Source: Cristatella mucedo (Eukaryota > Bryozoa > Phylactolaemata > Cristatellidae). Taken from it: DNA of 64,000 bases. The stretch spans positions 4,262,001-4,326,000 of the forward strand of contig WPIO01000005.1 in NCBI GenBank assembly GCA_009760855.2. The letters run 5' to 3'. Both the position numbers and the translations under genes were made by a program. Below are positions 40,701 to 55,700 of the stretch, one piece after another; position 1 is the first letter of the stretch; each line of letters opens with the position of its first letter. The notes beneath the pieces were generated by a model that made no database searches, had not been told where the DNA came from, and saw only the letters and a list, made by a program, of their open reading frames with translations.

Positions 40701-43700
40701 AATGCACGGTCTCCAAAGGATTTGAGGTTTGTACGACGTATTTCTAGACTGCTGGATTCCGAAAAGCGGGTGGTACGATGCTTGGCCTGATGGGGTAGTA
40801 TATCTAAGAGATAGGCTGGAGCCATAGAATGAAGGGACCTAAAAGTGAACGACAAAACCTTGAAGTCAATCCGTTGCTTGACTGGTAGCCAGTGCAGGTC
40901 GGCGAGAAGTGGAGTAATGTGGCAGTCATATTAGGAAGTACTTTAGGTAGCAAATGACAGGTCTTACCCTTCTTCTTTCAGTTGACTTGGGTATCAGCAA
41001 AAATGCTAACAAACTAAATAATTAGCTCATTGTTCAGGAGTAAACCGCTGCTGCTAAACGCGGGGGGGGGCAACCTGTTGGCAGACAGCTCCATGACACT
41101 AAATCTATCTGGCTTTGCAATGGCACATATCCAGCTACTGCTGTTATCTGTCTAAAATTGCTACGAAACCCTAGCAGCTTGCCTCGTCTGTCATCGTGCC
41201 AAGTCACACTACTTCTGTCTGAGCTTCTCTGGCCCCCTACCAAGTTTCGAATAGACTTTGATCCATCCTCTTTTGGACTTCACTTGCTTACACTAGCCAA
41301 CTTGTCTGACCTCCTTTCTCCCCATGTGTGCTCCTAGCCAACTTGTCTGACCTCCTTTCTCCCCCTGTGTGCTCTCGTACTACCACCTTCTCCTTGACTT
41401 CCAGTCGTCTTGTCGTTCTTCCACTAAAATTAAAATCTTTTAGTGATCAGGTATTCAGCTTGTATGCACCAAGAGTCTGGAACTCTCTCTCTTGCTTGGC
41501 TTCTGTCACCACGTGCATTGAATTCAAATTATTTATGATCATCATTGTATCAGCTAAAAACCGCCTTTTCCACTCAGCTTTCCCTACACCCCAGCCAATT
41601 TTTTTCGAGCATGCTTTGCTGCTTGTACTTGTACATGATTCAGTGTATGTTACTAGCAAGATGTCATGAGTGTCGTCGTAACTGTTTTTGGGAGCTTGCC
41701 CCTAAGCATGATACGCTGCATGTCATTAACCTTTTGTTATTGCTTCTTTTGTTATTGCTTCGTTGTACAGCACACAGATCGAGATTCAGTTATACAAGCA
41801 CATAGTTATATTAGACTGTCAATACCTGGCGAATAAATGTTCGAGAAATGGAATCAGGATTTGACAAAAGCAGCAGCGAAGGGTCCGCAATGCTCAGTCC
41901 AAATGGAAATGCTGAGACAGCAATAAAGCCAAATAATTCTTTAAACAATCTTTAGTACTTTCTAAGCAGTATATGGAGAGTTAAGCAGTAGTGCCAAAGA
42001 CTATGCACATACAATAAAACCGAGAACTTCGACATCATTGAGAATTGCTTATGTCGACATTGTTTGATAAATAGTGTTACTTTCGAACACACCAGAAACA
42101 TAACCAGCAGGCAATAAAGACGAGGTTGGTTGCAGGCAAGACAAGTTGACACAGCAACCACATTTTTACCTGCCAAGTACTAACTGTGCTTGAGCCAAAA
42201 AGCAAATAAACTGATGCTAAATGCAAGGGGCTTTGATGGCATATGATAAAGAAGCAAACCATCTCCAAAAAGAGACCACAAGTAAAAACGATCCGAGGTA
42301 TAATAGTATATGGGGCAAATTAAATAAACACGACACAAGCTCATACCGCACACAGCCCAAGTAAGAAATGGGGGTGGCGCCGATAGTGAAGTCTCATCCA
42401 CAGCATACTTACCAATAAGAAGTACTTCCTTTTCTCAGCATTTTGAAGGATCTCTGTAGTTCGATCCACTTGAGAGATGTCGAGAGTCTCATCAGCTAAC
42501 TTAGCTGACTTTTCAGCATACACCATGGCATCTCGGTACCATTGTGCAGCATAGAAGTTGTGAGCATACTGCCAACAAAGTAAGAGCTCAAGAGGTATAT
42601 TGACGTAGCAAGTGCCTTGCATTCCTTGTAAAAGCTTGTCAATCGCTTACCACTGTCATTGGATCCTTCTGCTGGCACGAACGTAGGTGGCGTAGCAATA
42701 GACATTGCAAAGCTTGTATCCTTTTTTCAGATGCAGCAGGCTGCAATAAAAGAATTAAAAAACGATAACCTGGTCAGTACAGGAATTAGTAAAAACAAAA
42801 AATTATGATTTTAATGGAGATGCATGCATAACTCATGTAAACAAAAGCAGAATGCACACCTCATCTGTTTCTTTTCCATCAACATCCCTGGAAACGGTCA
42901 AGTCGTCGTTGGCGCTGTTATAATTTTTTACCTAAAAGCAAGTCAGAATCATAGCGGGTAAATTACAGGGCACAGAAAATGATTCGAAGGATAGAAAACT
43001 TAAAATGTACAGGATGCCAAAAGTCAGAAGCTTACTTGGTCTAGTAAGTCATCGATGTCTGCATCACTAAGCTGGCAAGCAAGTGAATCTTTACGCAGAC
43101 GAGCTGCAATGACCCCCAGGTAATCAAGCGAAGCAACTCTTAGAGTGATGTCAGCTGACTTGTTCGTGAACTGCTGCATTAGCAGTCGACCTAGCAGACT
43201 AAGGAGCAACTCTGCAGCAGGCCACTCCGGCTTATTTACAGTCACCAGTAGGTCATTAATAAAGTTTTCAAACAAAGGCCTATAGTCTTCATCTCCTTTA
43301 GCTGTACACCTACAACAAGTACAAGCAACTCAAAAGGTTTCAAAAATAAACTTGCCCCTTTAGTAATATGTACACGCAGGTAATCATGGCATTCAGCGCA
43401 CCAAAGGGTAGTAACACCAAAAACACAAGGACTAACCTTTTTAAGAACACTGTCAAGAACTGGTGGCCAGTCCTCATGGTCATTTCGTACGAAGTAACGA
43501 TTGACACTTCAGTATCTGATGAAGCCTAAAGAAGAAGAAGAAAGAACGACGAATGATTTGCCAAAACAAGCCGTGGCAATGGAATTTGTACGTAAAAGAG
43601 ACTGAAAAAAGTCAGTTTAAATATGTAATTTAATATGTCAATTACCAACTAAATGACCAACTACAGCAATGTGCTTTAAGACACGGAACACATGCTTTTC

Positions 43701-46700
43701 ATAACGGTTCAACAGACCTTCCTCAAGGTCTTCTCCCGACACCAGCATTATAATAGAACCTTCTTGGTAGTAACATGTTACATGGAAAGTACACCTGAGT
43801 TTAGGGTGCATTTTCTTCTAAACAAAAATTCCCTACACGTTTTCCTTAGTATTCAAGACCCAAAAAGAGTAGGTTCGTAGGATGCAGTCGAAAAATGTAA
43901 CTTACTCAGGTTTAAAAAACTATTAGCTATGCACACCCCAGCATCAACAACTACTCAAAAAGAGACTTTTACAAAAGACAGCTAACAACATCTTCAGTGT
44001 CACCTCCCTACCCAAACACATTCAATTTTTTCTGGGCTAAAAAACAATTGTTCGTAATGCACTTGTTGCCTTTGAAAAAAATGCACTTCCACGACTGCTG
44101 TGTTAGGTTACATCCCGATGTCCAGTGCTATCAAGGGCGTTCCCTTCGAGTTCACTCCCTTCATGTAAGTACCTGGACTGACAATTATCCTGGGGGCAGG
44201 GAGTAGCTAAGCCACATGAGGGTTTAACCAACCAATGTCTCGTATCAGACGGTTGACAGGAAGCCCATGCAATTCCTTTGCTAGCATTGACAGATGGCCT
44301 TGTTTTTTTTTACATTACATTAGAATATCGATGCAGAATCCATGTTGTTACTTAAAAGAAAATCAGATCTTTTTTTCGAAATTGCCCATTGTGGATCAAC
44401 ACGCTTCACAAGAACAGGCGATCTTACCTTCTCACCTCCACCATCTTCAGTTTTGGACACCTCGGGTATTCTAACAACACACTGGATAAGCTGAAGTACA
44501 AGTGCTGACATCATCTGAATGGCTTGGTCGTCATCAACCCTTCCAAATAAAGAAAAGACAATATTAATGCAATATTTGTTCATGTTATCGGCACACCCTA
44601 GATTCCAATACAATTCAATGGGTGACCGAATATGTGAGAAGGGAAAGGGATCCCAACAGTCCTGGGTTTTTTATGCCTACAGTGCATACTTGTGGATTCG
44701 CATACTTTTTGCGTATTACAAGCTTTTCATTACTACTTTTGCCTTAGCCCATGAGTAATGTAGTGGCACTTCACGACCCAGTAGGTTGTAGGTTGAGTCC
44801 AGCAGCTGGCAATCCCAGATTGCCTTTTCCGTTTCCACTATGGCATCTAACCAGCTGCCTTGGCAGTTGTTGTAGATATTGCAAAATCGAAGCATTCTGA
44901 CTGACGAACCCCACAAAGCATACATCTAAAACCTATTTCAGTGAATCCTCAAGAGTCCTTTGTCCACAACACCATAGAAATTACACGTGAATGAACAGGT
45001 ATATAAGTGCTTACCGCTTCATGCGACGTATTCGTCGCACGAGGCCCATGACATTGCATGTTCGGTTACGGATTCCATCCCATATGGCCACGCTGGCTTC
45101 TTGTTATGTGCTCATTTAGGCAGTACCTACTACTGCATGTCTGGTGCACGAGTTTGCCAGGGTTCGTGACTTAGGTATTGCCTGAAAGACACGCCAGAGT
45201 ACTAGAGGGGTTTCTGATGCCAAACTGACATTTGCACAGTTGTAACTAACTGCAACACACATTATCTTATTAGAACGACTGCTAATTTTACTAACCCCTC
45301 ATATTCTCTCGTTAGAACTGCATCTACTTTCTCAAACCTAGCAGTGATATGAGCCAATGCTAACCTTGGGTGACCGATTTGAGCTTGTGCCTCTTTGAAA
45401 ATAAACCGTTAGTTGAAAGCAGCCAGGCATTCAACACCTGTCTTGCCGTTTTTGCTGCTACTGAGGCTGGGCTGAAGTCGACGAACTGCACGGCTGTCAC
45501 TGTTACTACTTCGGAAGGTTTCTCCTTTTCTCAAACTTGGTGATAATTAAAACCTGGTGATGATGTAGCCATTGTCGCGCACAGCTCTTCTAATTAAAAG
45601 GCTTTCTCCGGCTCTTATTAAACAATCTTTCGAATGTTTGGTTCTCTGTCTAGCAAGTGGTGACTTGCTGATGGTGCCAGTAATTATAGCCTGCCAAGTA
45701 GCAATTACAGCTTCATTTAATGACTTTTTCTCAGTTCTTTGAACCTGGAATTTCACTATTCTCATTCCAGGTGATTTCGATGTCTATTTTGAAAGCCCAT
45801 CTGACAGGATATATTCCAAAATGCTTGCATCTTCATTTTCCCGGATCGTGTTTCGATTTCAGCATCTAATATTATATGTCAGTCAAGAAACAAAGCGTCT
45901 CAGAAGTTGGGACTCACTGTCTACCACTTGGTATCTAAGAATTACTGTAGGTCGGTCGTATCAATCAATTCTGCTTTACATTTCCCTTACATTGTATACA
46001 CAAGTATTCGAATCATAGATTAATAAGCAAAACGTGTTAACCTCTGCTATCGACCATCTTATTAACCACTCCTAAACAAGCTCATTGCCTATTGACTTAT
46101 GGCCCTTAGTATCTTCTTGGGCGTTTCTATATGCTGGTACCATCAAGGCATGCTATTTGCATGTCACTAACCTATGGTTGTTGCTTCTCTTGCAGTAAGC
46201 TGAAAAGAGACTGGACATATGCTTGCTTCTCTTATATTGCTAAACAAATTAGGTAAGACGGTTGCTTTTCCCGACCTCGGTCCTGAGGTGGGCGATCCTT
46301 TACTGCCACTTCAAGCACTGGTGATTATTGCCCATGGAGGGGGAGGAGACAGGGCAATCGCTAACAGTTAGCACTACCGATGGCCGATGGCAACGGAGCG
46401 ATTCTCCGGATGTTCCAACAGCATCACAATAAGCACGTGTCAGCTCTTGTGCATTCACTGTAGATTATTTATATATTTATAGATTATACATTCGCTGTAG
46501 ATATTCCAGCTAGATGCACTGACTATTTATTGCCCTTTAACGAAGCAGCTGTCAGTGAATGGTGTCATTGATCCACTGAGCAAAGTCCGGTGGATTGAAG
46601 AGAGCATTATGATACACAAGAACAGGCATCTTACAAGTTGCTATGAGTAACCCACCAGTACTTACAGCTACTAGTGCTACACTATTCGAATAGAATCTTG

Positions 46701-49700
46701 TCAAGGAGTTGACCAAGATGGTTGCTAACGCTAGGAAAACAAAGCGTCCTCCTAGCTAACATAACTAAATCGAATCTTGATGTGAGAACAGAGACAGACT
46801 CCGTGTTCATGTACCCTTTACCACATCAAACTTAATACATCAGTCATATGTATTGCCTAGAATACATGATATGAGCAATGAATCCAAGTTTCTATCAATG
46901 AGGCTAGGCGGCCAATTGTTTAATTTCCCTTAAATATTAGTTAGGAAAATGTATCTAAGCATGCATCTGGGAAGTGAGTGAAGAAAGTGGCTGGTGTGCA
47001 GTGCCCTTAGTCGGCAGACACTTAGATACATTCAAACAGGTAGTGCCATTAGCCTGAATGAGTGATACAAAACAAATGATTTTGTAATACCGGTCAGTCG
47101 ACATGAGCATGAGAAGCCGAAGTTCACCAACCAGCTGGGTATTGACGGTCTTGTGAATCTGAGATGAGGGCACAGCGATCTGACTATTTCAATTATTAGT
47201 CGCCAGCATGCCGGTTAGCACGTGTATGGTAGCCCCCGTGGCTTTTCTTATACAAGCACTTTTTGTATGAAGATCTACTGCTATCTATAACTTTGACCCC
47301 TCAAGAGAGAAAAGACCAGGCAACTGCAATATTTATACGTTGTAGTCAGCATTTAGCACTTCTAAGCCATTTACATGTTTTGTTTTCAACGTGTGTGGCT
47401 GATTCAAAAATAAGAATCGACACTACTCATAAGACTGCAAAATATCTTGGAAAATGATGCTGAAGTACCAAGTACAGACCACTTACAAGAAATACAAAAT
47501 CAGAGTATACAACTTTAGGACTACACTTCTACCAACTTAAAAACCGAGGTCACAGCAATGAAGGGAGTTGAGCAATCGCCAAACCAATAAATAAGTAAGT
47601 GCAGTGCATCACAGAAGTCTATTTTTTAGAATAAAATTTTTTTACCTAAAACTTCGGAGACTCCGTTTTGAAGTTGGAAGTCGGGCTAACGACGACAACA
47701 AATCTTCTAGAATGAGTTGCCTGTGCTTGTCATATCTTGAGAATATCTGTTAAAACAGTATCAACCATTCTTCAAATCAAGTAGTGTGTGCCCAAGTCAA
47801 AGCATGCACGAAAACACCAAACCGGAACTCATAAACCATGCCCAAATTTTGCAAGCAGGCAGAGCTAAAGAACTTACAGCTGTAATAAGCTTTATCGCAC
47901 CAAGCTGCAACTCTTGAACGTTTTCAACAAAGAATGGAGCCACACCGAGGGCTGAGAACTGTAAGAAACAGCAATAGTGACTGAGAACGAGAAGAGTCTA
48001 CATGCTGTTCATGTGGTGACTAAGAAATGTGGACAAGTCATAACGAGATTTGAAAGGAGGCAAACTACAGAGCATAAAATTACCTAGGATGGAATTAGTG
48101 ACTTTAACACTAATGCCAGACTTACTAGCTAAGCAAAACAAAAACAGCTCGGTGAAAAGGACTATCAGCCAAGCAAGCATTCAAGAGAGGCAATTAACCA
48201 AGTGTAGCTAAAAGAAACGTTTTAATGAATCACCAATAATTATACTGATATGAATAGCAGTAGCACAAGCTTCTTATCATTGCGATTACACATGAACAAT
48301 ATTCAGTTTGGCAAGTGAGATAGACTACCAACAACGATCATGCAGCCTACACAAGGGTCAATCAAATGTCTGCAGTCAAACAATTCTGGGTTCTATTAGT
48401 GGCCAGGCCAGAAGTTCATCCAACTTACGTGCAGAATGACAGTATCGGTCAGCTCTTGGAGCTCTACAAGTTCTGCAGTTGCACTGACAACTTCGCACAA
48501 TTTATTGTACATTTGAAGCGATGCTTTTTGCTTGACACTTCCGCCCCGAGATTTCTTAGACTTAGAGGTGGCTGATGCTGAAAGAAGATACACATCAGCC
48601 AAAGTTATTGGTAATATTAAAGCAACACCCACAAGATGCACAGAAGCAGAAGAAAGACGTGAAATACTTCTGAGAGTATTCTGCTTGTCGTCCAGTACAG
48701 AAGTCCTTTGCTACTTGGCTATTTAATAGTAATAATAGCAATAACAATGATAATCACAACAATGCCTTTTGCATAGGTCGCTCGACCATCCTAATATGAA
48801 AGCCAAATGTACTGCACACAGATTTGAAGAAATAATCTTAATCACGAATGAGAATCTTGCACTCGTAAATACTGTGCTCTAGCTTTTCTTATCCAGCCCA
48901 CGGCTAAAAAACAAAGAAATGCCCCGTTTGATCAATGGATTCGGTGCAGACATGATGAGGCATTGCAGCTACAACCACGAGCCCAATCAAGGAAACAGCA
49001 TAATTTTGCTGTGGTGGGAGATCAAAGATAAACAGTGTGACCAAGCCTACCAACAAAAAAGCTGCCAGATTATGGTTGTCTCAAGGTCCACTTTCAAAAT
49101 AAATTGTGAGGACAGGCCATCTGGCCAAGAGGTTGTGCAAAAAAAATATTTTGGTTCCAGTAGGGAGCGATCAGAGAACCTCTATGGTTACTAGTCTCGT
49201 GCTCTTACTGATTGAGCAATCAGGACTACTGTTCCTTCGGCGCTCAACACAGGGCTTTAAATCTTTAAATTTCCACTTGCGAGCATCCAGGTAATATAAT
49301 TGCTCAATCAATACTCTCTACAGCCGGGCTGGTTTGGCCCAGTGTTTGGGGTGCTCACCTTGACCTAAGATCAAGGCAAATGTATTGAGACTGATTTCGT
49401 GGGCTCGAGCCCAGTAGCACATATGAATTACCTGAATAGAGATTTAAGATCTTTTAGGGCACTACACACATGAATTATATTTTATTATCTTTAAAAGAGT
49501 GCACAAGACAGATGTGGCAAAGATAACTGATACTCTAGCTCACACAACATAAGTCAGCAGGTGTAAGGATTTGACTTCCACCTGAAGTGAGTTCTCCTAG
49601 CCTGGCTTTGTGCTACTGTACACTGTGGTAAAGATGCGGGGGACAATGACAATTAAGACGACGAAAATGACAATTCGGTAACCGTCTTACAAAAGCATCC

Positions 49701-52700
49701 CCACAGCAGGAAGGAACACCAAACCTCCACACTGAAAGTGCCCAAAGTAGAGACCTCACATCTTACTTACACACCAATGACAAGCTAGCTACCGTCTGGT
49801 AGATGCTCTTAAGCTCCAGTGATACAAAGCATGACAAAATATGAACGAATGGACACAAACTTGCATAGCATCACAAGACCCAGTGGGCCATCAAGGTGCT
49901 TTACAAGCGTTCCGTATGCAGGTTTATGGATAAAAGCTAACAATCACAGCAAGCCCAAATGCAACACAAAGGCAACCTATACAAAGTACCGTACAATATT
50001 AATCAAAAATAAAGAAACAGTGGTAATTGCAAATGCTATCATGTGGACAAAAGACTAAACGTTCTTAAATAGAAGAGGTCAATGATCACAATCTACCACT
50101 GCTACAGATACAATTAAAAGGACGTTTATTCTCCACATTTAAAATCATGGCATAATTTCGGCACAACCTATGGCAAATTAATTCATTAGACTGCTTGAAC
50201 GGTCAATACCCAAGTCTGCTCCATATCCAGTATTAGAGGCCACTTACTGCAATGGTAAAGGTACCTAAGGCTCTTATTAGTTCCCGGATTCCCTCTACAC
50301 AACAATTATCCGGTCATGTGTCCCCTCTGCTACCCATCTTTGGATGCTTCCGGTCGAGCAGCAGATGCACTAAATACACTTGCACCAAGCACCTCCAAAT
50401 ATAGCTGAATTGCAGGTCTTGTAGGTCCTTTACAGTAGAGCTCTACAAATACTTCTTTGCTGCTTACTTCATCGACTGTCAACCTAATTCAGGTAGGCTT
50501 CCCACATAACTTAATTTGCAGAAGATGAATGCTATTTGCTACACAATGAAAGTGGCTAAGGTAATGAGTGTGCCACAGAAAACTATTCACGAAGTGTGCA
50601 TGACCTTTTAGCAGAGTCATCACAGAGAGACCGAGATATGGACATGCTGGACAGCTAAAGGCAACGAACTTTTTAAAAGTTTGAACATACAGAACTTGAA
50701 TGGCCAATCACAAACCACACAGGTGTGGCCTGCAGGACCAATAACTGAAAGGCACAAGATCCGAACTTCCGCGGGTGAGGGGTATATTTACTACAGCAGC
50801 CGAAAATGTAATAATTGTCACTCACAATTAGGTCCCTTCATTCTCTGGCTCCAGCCTACCAATCGTAACTATTCCTTCACCAGGATAAGTACTGCCCACT
50901 CTTCTGACTCAAGTCATTTGGCTATACCTCGAACAACCTCAAATCCTTTAACGACCGTGCCTTTAGTTCAATGCTCCCAAAGCCTGGAACTCGCTCCGGA
51001 CTGATGTCACGACATCCCCTAACTTGACGACATTTACAAAGAAACTAAAAACCCACTTTCTTGCAGCATTTGCTAAGGTCCCTGTAATTTGTCCTTTGTG
51101 CACATATACATGCTGATACTGTGCATTATACCACTAACCATATGGTCATTCTATCTTCTACAACATATGTAAAGTGCCTGGAAAGAGATAAATTTCTGAG
51201 TGTACTACACAAGTTTATTATTTATTATTATTATTAGTGGAAGGCTTGGTTTGCAATTAAGGCTTTTATGACACCATCAACCTGAGATCAGCAGAGCTCC
51301 TTAACTAATGGTGAAGCCCGTTGCTAATGCTTGCCCCTGAGAATTAAAGACAATCAGTTCCCATTAGGTTTCAGCAGGATATCATGATTTTAAAGGAGAG
51401 GAGGGACTTGATCCGGGGCCCAACCAATCATAATGGAGGGTGAACGAGTGGCATGCCAGTTGGTGTAACAAATTACATCCCTTGAATTCCCGGGATCAAA
51501 TCCTGCTGGTGGCAGGATTTTTGCCCATCTATCAATACAAACCGTAAATGCCAACATGGCAAGACGGAACCTAGAAGATGCTCTGAAGCTACTGCTGATG
51601 TCATCAGGCCACAGGGTTGACACCAAGTGTCCTTGCCACTGCACAAGGCAATAAAATAACATAGCAGAGATCAAAACGATTTGCCGGGTCCTCCATGTTT
51701 TCATTGGGATTCAAAGTTAAGTCACCATGCCCGAAAATCATCAACGGATGAAACAGCAGCCTTAAATAATAATAATGAGACACTGAGCCCGATGGCAGTA
51801 ACCCGGGTTATCGAATTTCTGCAAGTAGAATTGCAATTACTTATTTATTTTGCGAATAGCTGCTCTAAAAAAATATAGCGTTTTTTAAGTCGAAAACGCC
51901 GTTGACCTGATTCAGGAGCAGCACCATCAGAATCATGTCGAAGCAATCTGAAGAACTATGTGTGCATGAGCTCAATGAAAGGATGCATGCTAGGATTGGC
52001 TATAATGACGATATAAAAGATGTTAGCAATGATGTTCTTAATAACGCAATGTAACTGGTGTGCAAGTTCTTGGAAACATTTCCCAGGAACTTCATTGCCA
52101 CCCGCTGGTCTGAAAAGATTATGAAGGAGGCCCAGAATAGCTGCACCGGTGCTCGCCTGAGTAGTATCGTCGATAGTGAGGACGAAGATCCTGACGATAT
52201 TGGCGCGCCGTTGGAGGCGGCATCCGATATGGCTCAGACTCGTGGCAGACAAAAAATAGCATCAGCGCAGAAGGCTGCTCCGGGCGTGCAGATACGCTCT
52301 GTGGGGCGACCGAAGAAGGCATCAGCAGTTGTCCCAAATCAGCCACCAATCTTGAGCTATTTCTCGATAAAATAGGCTCAATTTTTTGTGATCGAGCCCT
52401 AGATCCTTGCCCTGGATCTGGTCAGACGCTTTGCACTTTCGCAACAGAAATCGTCGTGTTCGAAATCACTGTCGTTCTGCTGACGCATAGAACTCGACGA
52501 GCCTGACATTTTTAGCCTATTTGCATATAATTTGGACCAATATTTAGGTAGTTATTGCAATCCACGTGCACCTGGGGTACCATGGTAACCCGGGTTACCA
52601 CCATTGGGCTCATTTGTAGAGCACTAATGTAATGTAATGTATCTCCATCTGTAACTCCACAAAGCCTATGTGGGTGTTACACAGGAGAGTTTTGTATAGC

Positions 52701-55700
52701 TCACTCACAGCTTAAGCGGCTTTCGGTAAGCATTTGGTAGCCAACATACTTCAGAGTACTCTAAGAGAATTCTCTTTCTAGACACTTTACATATGCTGGG
52801 AAGAATTACTACCATAGAGCAATCAAAGCAATTTCAGATTAAGGGAATATTTTGCAACTTCAGAGCTACAGACCTAGTCCATAACTACAGAAAGATCGAA
52901 AGATCAAACTTCTTATAAAAGCTGACACAAAAAATGTGAGCTAACTCCGATGGCTGTACTTCTATGTCCCTGACCTGATATTAGGACACTGAACCCAAGA
53001 TGCAAAGATTATCCGATCGACAAACAGAAATTATCTTTTCGTCATAGCATTTAAGGAAGGTTGCTGGAATGAAGTCAAGGCACCAACCAATTAACCAACT
53101 AACCTACCAATTAACAAACAGCATTAAATGCCAGTCTGTAGCTTACCTAAGTCCTCACATTCGGTTTTATATACAGGATCAAACTCCGGGTAAATGCTGT
53201 TAGTGAGTTGATATTTCGTAAGAACAGCAATTTGTTCGATGACGTCTTCGACATAGACTTCCTTAGGCATTTCAGCAGAGGTCATCAGGTGCAAAGCTGT
53301 AAGTGCTGCCTCAATGCTTCGCATCACGCGATCCAATGTGAGCTCCCGCCACAGAAGCTGTTCCTGGTCACTTCCTTCTTCCTAAAAAATACTAGGCAGT
53401 TGAAATGGCATGCCATGCTTCAGACAGTCATATAGCATATTGTAGGATCGACACTGACGATACCTGTTGGAATGCCACCACCAGCCAAACAACCCCAACA
53501 AGAAAAACTTAGCAGCATGGTTCTGAAATATAACCACGTGCAGAATTTAATAGCAACACAAGGGATCGACTTCAGCAATCTCAAATGATTAGATATGAAA
53601 GGCTCCTCAATCGGTTGTCACATTCAACATGTCACATAATAATAATAATAATAACATAATAATAACAATGCATTTGTACAGGCTCCTCAGAGAAACCAAT
53701 CTCTTTCTAGGCACTTTACATTGGCTGAAAAGGAAGCCTGATTGAATCGTTAGTGGTAGCAAGCTCAATTACAACAAGCATAACATGATTAGAGGTGACA
53801 TGCACAGGGCCAGCATGCAAATCTGGTTAGTGGCAGCATGCACAGTGTCAGCATGCACAGTGTCAGCACACATAAGCACAATAACTAGCGTCAGCAACTG
53901 AGTAACATCAAAGGCCACTCTTTCCACACTTAAAATATTAGCTAGTGGTCACATCAATAGTCTCTAAAATGTGAGCACATGGGCATAGCAAGGAGGGCTG
54001 GTGAGCTTCAGCCCCTTAAACCAAAAGAAGACTAATGGCCCTGCTATGAATGGATCTCTAACATAAAAGATGAGCAATAAGACATTCGCAAAGCAACCTA
54101 AGAGAACTAAATCTCTTTTCAGAAAGAAGTTGAAAATAAAAAAATACTATTTAGTTAGTGATAGCTTTCACAATGTCAACACGCAAAGAAAACATAGAAC
54201 AATTTACTAAGACTTAAGAAACGCTGTTGTGAACAATAGGTCTGGTTTAGAGGTTCTTTAAAAAAAATTCAAGTCGGTTCAGAGCATTACCAAATTCTTG
54301 GCTACGACCCTGGTAAGTACAAGCAAGTAATGTTGGGATGGCATGACCAGCTGGCAGGCAGACTCCAGTGTAACCACTCACTTAGCATAAGCTGCACCGA
54401 TTAGTTGAGGTTATACTAATTTCGTGCAACATAGTGATCATAACTAAAAAGCTACCATGGACAGTGCTACCACTGGACAGCTCCACTTGCATTGAGCCCC
54501 TATGCTGACCTAGCAATTAGTAATCTGCCACCTACGCCTTTTCGTGGGGCTAAGGGGCTAACAGAATGACGGGGTACAGCTATTGTAAGGAAGGCACCCG
54601 ACAGCCTGGCCGACCGGCAACTCAGCCGGGCCTTATTCGGCTACCACAGGGTAGCAGTGGCCAGGTCTAACAGCTGGCTAGCTACCAGGCCACGATAATA
54701 ATAATATATATTTAATATAATGATATTATCTACATTTGCATAGTGCCCACAGAAAACTAAATCTCTCCCTAGGCACTTAACAGATGCTGCACATACAGCA
54801 TTACCAAATGTTTGGTGGTAACATCCACAAGGAGCAGGCATAGTGTATGTAAGCAGATACATGCACAGGAAGGACGAATCACAAAGCAATGCCCCTTGTT
54901 GCCTGTGTGCTTCTTCTTAATTCTATGACCGGCCTGTTAGCCAACTACTGTGGCCATTTAGCTAATAAGGAGCAAATCGCAGGAACACAACTAAGGTTAA
55001 AAATCGCAAGGCGCGATAGCAAGGACCTCCCCGGGAGCATAAATATAGGGCAATAGGAATCCACAATTGAAGCTCAAGAATTAAAATTAATGCACTTGAC
55101 CAGAAAGAGACCATATGAAGCAAAGACGCAGACATGGGCATAGCACAGGAGGCATTGGCGATAGGGGTAACCAAACAAAAAATGGGAATAAGTACAAAAG
55201 ACAGGCATGACATGTAATGCTTCCCCCGAATAATCAGCAGATAACCTAATATTAATGAGAAATATGTTAACGACGGCTAATACGATTCATTAGACCTTCA
55301 GGAAGAAAGCAAAAACGTTATAAAAAAATCTTAGGACACGTCAGACTTATGCATACCTGGTTCAGCAAAGGTAGAAGTTTTTTGCCATCTCTAATATTCC
55401 AAAGTAAAACATTGACGAGACTGACTATCTTCTTATGTGGCATCTAAAAAGTGAAAATGTAGGATGAATAAAAATAATAGCAAAAGCTCGGAATTTAACT
55501 ACATTACATAAGTATACAAATGAATGATAAATGTAGTGCAACACAAAGCAAGCCGTGCAAGCCCGTGGCCATAAACCCAACTGAGCCAGTGATAGGGGAG
55601 CCGAAAGCACCACTATACGTGCTTGGGAGGAAATCTGCTGTTTCCATTTTTCTCAAGTTTAGAGCTAATGCACTTATTCAAGGTAAATTTCCAATGCCAC

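Noticed and set aside
44716-44925. 69-codon minus-strand frame close to NIPBL exon 10
   Set aside because: It lies in the LINE 5' region that is repeated at 55.7 kb, on the opposite strand to the element.
46955-47173. 72-codon minus-strand frame considered as an extra NIPBL exon
   Set aside because: Exons 9 and 10 already join in phase with a shared Arg codon, and the frame has no similarity to NIPBL.
53638-53885. CRISPR-like short repeats (CAGCATGCACAGTGT)
   Set aside because: A duplicated unit of the LINE 3' UTR in a eukaryotic intron, without regular spacers.
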